In this document: positions 1 to 5,707 of the stretch, piece after piece
How the letters are laid out: every line of letters starts with the position of its first letter
How positions within the stretch are numbered: position 1 is the stretch's first letter
Assembly: GCA_002254765.1 (NCBI GenBank)
Contig: NJDV01000072.1
Location: 1-6,981 of the forward strand
From: Thermoplasmatales archaeon ex4484_36
GTDB lineage: Archaea; Thermoplasmatota; Penumbrarchaeia; Penumbrarchaeales; EX4484-36
DNA: 6,981 bases
Reading direction: 5' to 3'
Notes under the pieces: generated by a model
Seen by the model: only the letters and a program-made list of their open reading frames with translations
Told to the model about the DNA's origin: nothing
Databases searched by the model: none
Program-made: the position numbers and the translations under genes

Positions 1-11
1 GAGAAAAAGGG

Positions 12-18
12 TTTAAAT
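12..18 (+). promoter_or_regulatory. Archaeal TATA box for trkA (leaderless start)
   Basis: An AT-rich box (TTTAAAT) is preceded by a purine-rich stretch (GAAAAAGGG) resembling a TFB recognition element. Its centre lies about 27 nt upstream of the trkA ATG at 42, which is the usual archaeal distance from TATA box to transcription start. The C41/A42 pyrimidine-purine step at the ATG suits initiation on the start codon itself. No Shine-Dalgarno is present between the box and the ATG (the interval is T/A-rich). Inference: trkA is transcribed as a leaderless mRNA. Confidence 0.65.
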
Positions 19-41
19 CCAACTTAACTTTCTTTATTAAC

Positions 42-1451
42 ATGAAAGGCAAGAACATCGTGATAGCCGGGGCCGGAGAAAGGGGGGCCTCCTTGGCCAA
101 GATACTGATCGCAGAGGGGCACAACGTCACGATCATAGAACAGGAAGGCGAGGCAGCGGAGAGGGTCTCTGAGCTGGACGCCCTGGTGATCAGGGGAAAT
201 GCAGCCTCTCCCTCCACTCTTGAGAAAGCCTATGTTAAGAACGCTGACTACTTCATTGCAGTGACCGGTAGCGATGAGATAAATATAATCGCATGCAGTC
301 TAGCAAAGAGCGATAAGTGCAGAACAATGGCCCGAGTAAACTCCTATGATTACATCACTAGACCCGTCTCCACAGTTCAACTCAAGAAACTGGGGGTGGA
401 CATAGCCTTCTGCCCGGACCTCCTCACAGCCACGCACCTTGCTAATCTGATCACCACCACTAGCATGCTGAACACCTCTCAGCTTGCGAGAGGGAAAATT
501 ATGGTGGTTGATACGACCATCAGGGAGGGGAGCAGAGCTAGAGGAAAGAGCATAAAGGACCTAAAACTCCCCGGGGGCTGCAACGCCGTGGCCATTTTCA
601 GAGGGGATGAGGTATTAATTCCCCACGGCGAGACCCGGATTGAGGAGAACGACCGCATTCTCTTCATAGTAAAGAAGGATAAGGACATGGATGAGGTCCT
701 GAGCTCATTGAGCGCATTGGTGGGGAAGCCCAGAAGGTACAGCGATGAACGGGGTGCTAGAAAAATAATGGTGGCTGGGGCATCAAGGATAGGGGTCCAC
801 CTCTGCAAACTCCTCGAGGAAGAGGACTTCACCGTGGTGCTCATTGAAGAAGACCCCGAGAAGTGTAGAAAGGCCTCAGAGGAGCTCAACAAGACCCTCA
901 TAATCAACGGCAGCTACACCGACAGGGAACTTCTTTTGGAGGAGGGAATAGAGTCTGCCGATGTCTTCTTAGCCCTCACAGAGAGGGAGGAGATCAACAT
1001 TTTGACATCCATCATGGCTAGACAGTACGGGGCACGCCACTCCATGGCGCTCGTTGATAGACCGGGGCTTAAAACGATACTTGAGGATGTAGGGATAGAC
1101 GTCATAATATCCCAGAGGTGGGTGACCGTGGACGCCATAGTGAGACAGCTCCACAAAGAGGAGTTTGAGTCGCTGACCACTCTAGATCAGGCATCCACTC
1201 ACATAGTGGAAGTGAAGGTGAAAAGCAGTTGTCCCTTCGCAGGGAGGAGGCTTGCGAAGATCAAGGACTTCAAATCTCAGAACGTAATAGTGGCGGCGAT
1301 AAACAGAAAGGGAAATATAATCGTCCCCCGGGGGGAGGACACAATAGAGGTGGGAGATCGCCTCATCCTTTTTGCCAAGAGCAACTCACTCTCTTGGATC
1401 GCCAAGACCTTCGGTGTGAGGGAGGAGAAAAAGAGAGGAAGACTGCTTTAG
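42..1451 (+). CDS. trkA: TrkA: RCK-type NAD-binding regulator of Trk potassium uptake
   Basis: Cytoplasmic regulatory subunit of the Trk K+ uptake system; family members assemble as a ring on the TrkH dimer and gate it in response to nucleotides. At 469 aa it matches the usual two-repeat TrkA (about 450-460 aa): RCK-N 1 (about 4-125), RCK-C/TrkA-C 1 (about 140-222), RCK-N 2 (about 240-360), RCK-C 2 (about 385-460). The first Rossmann motif is intact (G10-A-G-E-R-G15) with acidic E33 at the end of strand 2, favouring NAD(H). The second is G246-A-S-R-I-G251, with Ser at the middle Gly position, followed by an acidic pair E269/E270. The start at 42 is fixed by the Rossmann strand beginning at residue 4 and by the leaderless promoter layout. 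Its stop is 22 bp before trkH, so the two are probably one transcription unit. The C-terminus is a short basic tail (KKRGR). Identification is secure. Confidence 0.95.
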   Translation: MKGKNIVIAGAGERGASLAKILIAEGHNVTIIEQEGEAAERVSELDALVIRGNAASPSTLEKAYVKNADYFIAVTGSDEINIIACSLAKSDKCRTMARVNSYDYITRPVSTVQLKKLGVDIAFCPDLLTATHLANLITTTSMLNTSQLARGKIMVVDTTIREGSRARGKSIKDLKLPGGCNAVAIFRGDEVLIPHGETRIEENDRILFIVKKDKDMDEVLSSLSALVGKPRRYSDERGARKIMVAGASRIGVHLCKLLEEEDFTVVLIEEDPEKCRKASEELNKTLIINGSYTDRELLLEEGIESADVFLALTEREEINILTSIMARQYGARHSMALVDRPGLKTILEDVGIDVIISQRWVTVDAIVRQLHKEEFESLTTLDQASTHIVEVKVKSSCPFAGRRLAKIKDFKSQNVIVAAINRKGNIIVPRGEDTIEVGDRLILFAKSNSLSWIAKTFGVREEKKRGRLL

Positions 1452-1473
1452 ACGGAGATAATGGGGTTATAGA

Positions 1474-2910
1474 ATGGTGTCAGGCGCCTCCTTCAAGGTC
1501 CACCTCCTTTCCTTAAAAAAATATCTCTTTTTCTACGGCATCAGTATTGTGATATTCATCCTGCCACTCACTTTCTTTCATCCCCCCTCCTACGTCTATC
1601 CTCTCTTCACCATAATGGCTCTTCTCCCCTTCACCATCCTGCTGGCCCTTGACGTGTTGGCAAGATTACGTCCGGGAGTTCCCAGATCGCTGCCCATTGG
1701 CCCACGCTTTCTGGACCTTACACTCTTCTTTCTTGCAATCTCTCTTTATGGCTCCATACCCTACTTCTCAACCCACGTCCTCTCCCCCGCAGATGCCCTC
1801 TTTGAATCCCTCTCCGCCACGACCACAACCTCCTTTACTCTCCTTGAGAGGGGGAGGACGCCCTCCTTTATTCTTCTCTGGAGGGCTTATCAGTCCTGGC
1901 AGGGGGCGCTCTTTTACCTTCTCTTCATCGTTGAGGTTCTCCGCTATTACTGGGGCCCCGGGGCCGAGACCCCCCAAAGGGAGTTTCCTATAAAATTCCC
2001 CTTCATAGCCTACCGCAGAGCGCCTGTCTCCTTCTCCCTTCTCTTCTTCATGTCCATAACAGCCTTCCTCTTTATCGCATACCTCCCCTTCATGAGGATA
2101 GAGGATGCCCTATCTCTCTCCTTTGCTGTATCATCCACAGGGGGTGTGAGCACCTACGGCCACACCCTCCCGGATGTGGAAGGTGTCTACTTCGTGACCT
2201 CCATCGGGCTAATTCTGGTCTCGCTCAACTTTATAGAGCTTTTGCGGGCGGGGTTCAGAAGGAGTGTAAAGGAGCCTCTTGAGGGCTACTACTACCTTAT
2301 CTTCTTAGGATTGTTCTCTCTTCTCTTTGCGGTCCGGTCTCTATTGAGTGGTACTCAAATCACCTACGGACTGTTCGCTCTTCTATCCGCCTCAAGCGGT
2401 GCAGGAATCTACCCACATGGGTGGCCATCTGGTATTGATGATTTCACGCTCTATCTCCTTCTGCTCCTTATGGCAATAGGAGGATGCACCTTCTCAGTCA
2501 CTTCAGGCCTTAAGGTGAAAAGAGTAGTCTCCATTCTCAGAGCCATCTACCGAGAGCTTCTCCGAGCTATCCACCCCCGAGCTTACCTGGGTCTGCAGGG
2601 GGAGCACTGGAGTGGGGAGAGGTTCTTCCTTCACTCAACCATATTCATTTTCTTCCTGTATATGGGCGCCACCCTCACCGGAGCGGTCCTTCTCATAATA
2701 AGCGGGCTGGGAATCAGAAACGGGATCTTTCTTGCCCTAAGCGCCCTGACAAACACGGGCCTTGACCCATTAACTGAAGCTATAGGAATCAATAACTTCA
2801 CACCGTTTCAGAAGTTTTGCACAATGGTCCTGATGCTGGTCGGGAGACTAGAGGTTGTAATCCCTGTTTTTCTTTTTAGTCCTTCACTTAGAAGGTTTGC
2901 CCGGGGGTGA
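1474..2910 (+). CDS. trkH: TrkH: Trk/Ktr/HKT-family potassium uptake membrane subunit (divergent filter)
   Basis: Pore-forming subunit of the TrkA-gated cation uptake system in the cytoplasmic membrane; 478 aa, the normal length for TrkH. Four membrane-pore-membrane repeats are visible. Filter regions: repeat 1 FESLSATTTTS (110-120), repeat 2 STGGVST (221-227), repeat 3 SSGAG (307-311), repeat 4 LTNTG (425-429). Other signatures are IGGC (345-348) before the third-repeat intramembrane loop and the C-terminal VGRLE (466-470) with its conserved Arg. Oddities: the first filter has Ser120 where TrkH normally has Gly, the usual WLGGMG-like segment after pore 1 is SWQGALF (141-147), and the loop after IGGC reads TFSVTSGLK rather than the common Gly-rich form. 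Three of four filter glycines remain. The ATG at 1474 has no strong Shine-Dalgarno (weak CGGAGA at 1453-1458); the proximity to trkA suggests co-transcription. Family assignment is secure; ion selectivity is uncertain. Confidence 0.92.
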   Translation: MVSGASFKVHLLSLKKYLFFYGISIVIFILPLTFFHPPSYVYPLFTIMALLPFTILLALDVLARLRPGVPRSLPIGPRFLDLTLFFLAISLYGSIPYFSTHVLSPADALFESLSATTTTSFTLLERGRTPSFILLWRAYQSWQGALFYLLFIVEVLRYYWGPGAETPQREFPIKFPFIAYRRAPVSFSLLFFMSITAFLFIAYLPFMRIEDALSLSFAVSSTGGVSTYGHTLPDVEGVYFVTSIGLILVSLNFIELLRAGFRRSVKEPLEGYYYLIFLGLFSLLFAVRSLLSGTQITYGLFALLSASSGAGIYPHGWPSGIDDFTLYLLLLLMAIGGCTFSVTSGLKVKRVVSILRAIYRELLRAIHPRAYLGLQGEHWSGERFFLHSTIFIFFLYMGATLTGAVLLIISGLGIRNGIFLALSALTNTGLDPLTEAIGINNFTPFQKFCTMVLMLVGRLEVVIPVFLFSPSLRRFARG

Positions 2911-3825
2911 CCTTCTTTTCCTGACCACGTATTCCTCAAGCTCCTCGGGGACCGCAGAGTTGCCAAATATCGCCTGGGCCTCCCTTCTCACTTCTTCTAT
3001 CCCCTCCACCCCTTTTATACGTGGTGAGAAATGTATCAAAAAGAGCATCCCAACGGAGGCCTCTTTTGCCAGCCTTGCGGCCTGGGCCACGGTCATGTGC
3101 CCCCATTCCAGGGCTTTCTCCTCCATTTCGGAAGGGAACGTTGCCTCAGATATTAAAACGTCCGCGCCCTTTGAGAACTCAACCAGCTCCTCAAAAAAGG
3201 CCGTGTCACCCGTATACACAAGCGACCTTCCCGGCCTTGGTCTTTTCAGAAGCTCCTCATCCACCGACTCACCCTTTTCAATTTTTTTAAGCAGCATTTT
3301 CGTGTACTCCTCTGGGTCAACCCCAACCTCGGCAGCCCTCTCCTTCACCCTCTCTCTATTGACAACGTATTCAGGAGTGGGTTCCTCAAGCCTGTATATA
3401 AGGCCCTGGAGGCTATGCCGTGAGGGGATTGTCCTGACCCTCACACCCTTCACATCGAACTCCTCCCCGGGCTCTGCTTCTCCAACAATAAGGCTGTATT
3501 CCCTCCTGTAGAAGGATATCCTCTCCATGTGCTCTATGAGCTCCCTCGTCCCCGTGGGTCCGATGATGTAAAGCTCCTTCCGTCTGTTGTTGAGGGAGAG
3601 AGTTTGAAGAAGCCCCGGGATGCCGAGGATATGATCCCCGTGGAAATGTGAGATGAAGATAGCATCGAGTTTCATATAGGAGAAGTTGGACCTCATGAGT
3701 TGCTTCTGCGTGCCCTCGCCGCAGTCGAGAAGGAACCTCACGCTACCTATCTCCACCGCCACGGAGGAGAGACTTCTATCGGCGGTGGGAAGAGTCCCTC
3801 CTATGCCTAGGAATATCAATCTCAT
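2884..3825 (-). CDS. rnz: Ribonuclease Z (tRNA 3'-end endonuclease)
   Basis: Metallo-beta-lactamase-fold endonuclease that removes the 3' trailer of precursor tRNAs so that CCA can be added or exposed. At 313 aa it has the length of the short-form RNase Z typical of archaea and many bacteria. Seen: N-terminal FLGIGGTLPT (5-14), GEGTQKQLMR (36-45), metal motif H60-F-H62-G-D64-H65, H137 in SRHS, TGDT with D207, and the C-terminal H243 (WGHMT) and H265 (IHFSPR), so the full two-zinc ligand set is present. The flexible-arm region between H137 and D207 (about 147-200) is present but is Glu/Lys/Arg-rich and lacks the Gly-Pro motif commonly seen in the RNase Z exosite. The ATG start is supported by the family N-terminus beginning at once with the first strand. 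It is divergent from the lsrF-like gene (35 bp apart) and convergent with trkH (27-bp overlap). Confidence 0.94.
   Translation of the reverse strand: MRLIFLGIGGTLPTADRSLSSVAVEIGSVRFLLDCGEGTQKQLMRSNFSYMKLDAIFISHFHGDHILGIPGLLQTLSLNNRRKELYIIGPTGTRELIEHMERISFYRREYSLIVGEAEPGEEFDVKGVRVRTIPSRHSLQGLIYRLEEPTPEYVVNRERVKERAAEVGVDPEEYTKMLLKKIEKGESVDEELLKRPRPGRSLVYTGDTAFFEELVEFSKGADVLISEATFPSEMEEKALEWGHMTVAQAARLAKEASVGMLFLIHFSPRIKGVEGIEEVRREAQAIFGNSAVPEELEEYVVRKRRSPPGKPSK
2890..2919 (+). terminator. Hairpin plus T-rich tail at the trkH 3' end
   Basis: AGAAGGT at 2890-2896 pairs perfectly with ACCTTCT at 2910-2916, giving a 7-bp stem with a 13-nt loop, followed by a T-rich tail (TCTTTTCC, 2914-2921). The trkH stop (2908-2910) lies at the loop/stem edge. 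A further CCTTC at 2881-2885 can pair with the GAAGG at 2891-2895 in a competing 5-bp stem. An 11-base T-rich run (TTTTTCTTTTT) lies just upstream at 2867-2877, inside trkH. Archaeal termination depends mainly on T-runs on the non-template strand, so this region is a plausible plus-strand terminator. No matching T-run was seen for rnz on the minus strand. The element overlaps coding sequence of both genes, so coincidence remains possible. Confidence 0.35.
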
Positions 3826-3848
3826 AACGAGCTTTAAGGAGGCTACCC

Positions 3849-3855
3849 GGAGGTG
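3849..3855 (+). promoter_or_regulatory. Strong Shine-Dalgarno deciding the lsrF-like start
   Basis: GGAGGTG, complementary to the conserved archaeal 16S rRNA 3' end, lies 5 nt before the ATG at 3861. A second SD-like AAGGAGG lies at 3836-3842, 18 nt before the ATG. The good spacing of the proximal copy, together with the conserved DWGM motif directly after the ATG, fixes the start at 3861 rather than the internal ATG at 3873. Confidence 0.75.
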
Positions 3856-3860
3856 CTAAA

Positions 3861-4658
3861 ATGGATTGGGGAATGAAGAACCGCTTTCACAGGATAATAA
3901 GACCGGAGGATGGAAGAACCGTTATGCTGGCTGTTGATCATGGGTACTTCCTGGGACCCACAACGGGCCTTGAGAGGTTCGCCGAGACCGTAGTGCCACT
4001 GCTGCCCTACGCGGACACTCTGATGCTGACAAGGGGAGCCTTAAGGAACTACATACCCCCTGAAAGCGACGTCCCTATAGTGCTGAGGGTCTCCGGTGGA
4101 ACGAGCATACTGAACAAGAACCTCCTGCACGAGGGGATCATTACCTCGATAGAGGAGGCCATAAGGCTGAATGTGGTAGGGGTGGCCTTCTCCATCCTTG
4201 TAGGGGCTGAGTTTGAGAGGGATACCATACTCAACTTCACAAAAGTTGTGGACGAGGCGGAGCGCTACGGGATACCCGTGGTAGCCGTCACCGCAGTGGG
4301 GAGGGACATGGTGAAGGACGTGAAGTATCTAAGTCTCGCCACCAGGATGGCGGGAGAGCTGGGTGCCAGAATAGTGAAGACCTACTTCTGCGAAGGGTTC
4401 GAAAAGGTGGTGGAAACCTCCCCCGTCCCCGTGGTCATAGCGGGGGGAAAGAAGATTCCCGAAAAAGAAGCCCTCACCATGACATATAGCGCCATTGAAG
4501 CAGGAGCCGCAGGGGTGGATATGGGAAGGAACATATTCCAGTCTGAGAACCCTGTGGCCATGATAAGGGCTGTAAGAGCTGTCGTTCACGAGGGATACAC
4601 CGGCGAGGAGGCCTACCAGCTCTTTGAAGAGCTTAAAGCAGGTGGGGGAGAGGAGTGA
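3861..4658 (+). CDS. lsrF: LsrF-like class I aldolase/thiolase (DeoC/FbaB/LsrF superfamily)
   Basis: TIM-barrel enzyme of the archaeal-type class I aldolase family, closest by motif to LsrF, which in enterobacteria splits 3-hydroxy-5-phosphonooxypentane-2,4-dione with CoA into DHAP and acetyl-CoA. LsrF-specific blocks seen: DWGM..R (2-8), LAVDHGYFLGPTTGLER (23-39), LTRGALR (56-62), KDVKYLSLATR (152-162). The Schiff-base lysine expected for the superfamily is K173 in IVKTYF. Phosphate-binding segments are AGGKK (194-198) and MGRNIFQS (221-228). At 265 aa it lacks the roughly 30-residue N-terminal extension of enterobacterial LsrF. Related archaeal aldolases (FBP aldolase and the ADTH synthase of aromatic biosynthesis) lack the DWGM/GPTTGLE pattern, so they are less likely. 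No LsrK, LsrR or Lsr ABC genes are here, so an AI-2 role is doubtful and the true substrate is unknown. It overlaps the next gene by 4 bases, implying translational coupling. Confidence 0.82.
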   Translation: MDWGMKNRFHRIIRPEDGRTVMLAVDHGYFLGPTTGLERFAETVVPLLPYADTLMLTRGALRNYIPPESDVPIVLRVSGGTSILNKNLLHEGIITSIEEAIRLNVVGVAFSILVGAEFERDTILNFTKVVDEAERYGIPVVAVTAVGRDMVKDVKYLSLATRMAGELGARIVKTYFCEGFEKVVETSPVPVVIAGGKKIPEKEALTMTYSAIEAGAAGVDMGRNIFQSENPVAMIRAVRAVVHEGYTGEEAYQLFEELKAGGGEE

Positions 4659-5686
4659 AGGCCGCCCTTTACTACTCTAACAGCGATATTAGAATAGTTG
4701 AGATGGACAAGCCCAGGGCAGGTATGGGGGAGATCGTCGTAAAGATGAGGCGGTGCGGCATATGCGGTAGCGACCTTATGGAATGGTACAGGGTCCGTAG
4801 CGCCCCCCGGGTGCTGGGACATGAGATGGTTGGGGAGATAGTTGAGGTGGGAGAAGGGGTTGAGAAGTACTCTTTAGGGGAGAGGGTTTTTGTCTCCCAC
4901 CACGTCCCCTGCAACACCTGTCATTGGTGTCTGAAGGGACATCACAGCGTCTGCGACACGCTGCGCAGAACTAATTACCACCCTGGGGGCTTCGCTGAAT
5001 ACATAAAGGTCCCCCCCATCAACGTGGAGAGAGGGGTCTTCCTCCTTCCCCCTGAGCTTACATGGGACGAGGGGGTCTTTATAGAACCTTTGGGGTGCGT
5101 TGTGAGAGGACAGAGGATGGCAGGGGTGGAGACGGGGGATAGTGTTCTTGTAGTGGGCGTAGGGGTCACCGGGATCCTCCACCTGAAATACGCGAAGGCC
5201 CTTGGGGCCTCAACGCTCCTCGCTGCGGATGTAAACCCCTTCAAGCTTATGATGGCGAAGAGGGCGGGAGCGGATCACACCATAGATGCTAAAGGGGATG
5301 TAGGGAAAAAGACGAGAGACCTTTTGGGGAGGGGGGCGGACGTTGTTATAGTAACCGCACCGGTTAAGGCTGCTTTCGACGATGGCTTCAGAAGCGTCGA
5401 CAGAGGGGGGAGCGTTCTCCTCTTCGCACCCTTAAGGCCCGAGGAGAGATACGACCTCAACGTCTGGGAGATATGGAGGGACGAAGTCAAGGTAGTAACA
5501 TCCTATGCAGCGAGCCCCAGAGATCTGGAGGTGGCAATCGAAGTGTTAAGGAGCGGAAGGGTGGAAGTGGAGGATATGGTCACTCACCACTTCCCCCTCT
5601 CTGCTGCTTCAGAGGCATTCCGGGTAGCAGTAAGCGGTGAGAGGTCCCTCAAGGTCATCCTGCACCCGGACGATGAAAAGGTATAA
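4655..5686 (+). CDS. Zinc-dependent medium-chain alcohol/polyol dehydrogenase
   Basis: Cytoplasmic MDR-superfamily oxidoreductase of the sorbitol/threonine dehydrogenase type, 343 aa (family usually about 340-350). GroES-like domain: catalytic zinc motif C34-G-I-C-G-S-D40, G55-H56-E57, and E144-P in FIEPLGC. Structural zinc cysteines are C86, C89, C92 and C100, all intact. Rossmann domain: G168-V-G-V-T-G173, with D192 (ADVNP) after strand 2, which favours NAD+ over NADP+. The GTG start (4655-4657) overlaps the TGA of the preceding gene (4656-4658) in a GTGA arrangement, and a purine-rich AGGTG at 4640-4644 lies 10 nt upstream. No other start gives the expected first strand (KAALYY). The tight overlap with the LsrF-like gene implies both act in one pathway, plausibly oxidising a hydroxyl to the ketone needed for carbon-carbon cleavage. 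The exact substrate (polyol, sugar, threonine-like or short alcohol) cannot be read from the sequence. Confidence 0.88.
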   Translation: MKAALYYSNSDIRIVEMDKPRAGMGEIVVKMRRCGICGSDLMEWYRVRSAPRVLGHEMVGEIVEVGEGVEKYSLGERVFVSHHVPCNTCHWCLKGHHSVCDTLRRTNYHPGGFAEYIKVPPINVERGVFLLPPELTWDEGVFIEPLGCVVRGQRMAGVETGDSVLVVGVGVTGILHLKYAKALGASTLLAADVNPFKLMMAKRAGADHTIDAKGDVGKKTRDLLGRGADVVIVTAPVKAAFDDGFRSVDRGGSVLLFAPLRPEERYDLNVWEIWRDEVKVVTSYAASPRDLEVAIEVLRSGRVEVEDMVTHHFPLSAASEAFRVAVSGERSLKVILHPDDEKV

Positions 5687-5688
5687 AT
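5682..5688 (+). promoter_or_regulatory. TATA-like box overlapping the dehydrogenase stop
   Basis: TATAAAT covers the end of the dehydrogenase reading frame, including its TAA stop (5684-5686). Its centre is about 24 nt before the GTG at 5708 and about 36 nt before the in-frame GTG at 5720. The surrounding TAAATCC matches the box before trkA (TAAATCC at 14-20). Inference: the symporter has its own promoter and a leaderless or near-leaderless transcript, although read-through from the upstream pair is equally possible. Confidence 0.45.
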
Positions 5689-5707
5689 CCCATTTTCAAT
5701 TAGGTGC

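Noticed and set aside
479..907. Open frame of 142 codons antisense to trkA
   Set aside because: Ser-rich, motif-free translation opposite the conserved TrkA repeats.
1229..1516. Plus-strand 95-codon frame bridging trkA and trkH
   Set aside because: It overlaps the TrkA C-terminal domain out of frame, has no ribosome binding site, and the Arg/Gly-rich translation has no recognisable features.
1515..1522. TAAAAAAA run early in trkH as a possible slippery site
   Set aside because: The reading frame continues normally on both sides with a good TrkH match (Leu-Lys-Lys-Tyr), and there is no alternative product to reach by shifting.
1649..1993. Plus-strand 114-codon frame inside trkH
   Set aside because: Pro/Ser/Arg-rich out-of-frame reading of membrane-protein codons; trkH in this stretch matches its family.
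2897..3511. Long open frame (204 codons) antisense to rnz
   Set aside because: The translation is Ser/Thr-rich with no recognisable motif and lies fully opposite a clear RNase Z gene; it is a codon-bias shadow.
4874..5244. Two overlapping minus-strand frames opposite the dehydrogenase
   Set aside because: They cover the structural-zinc and Rossmann regions of an intact MDR gene and show no domain features.
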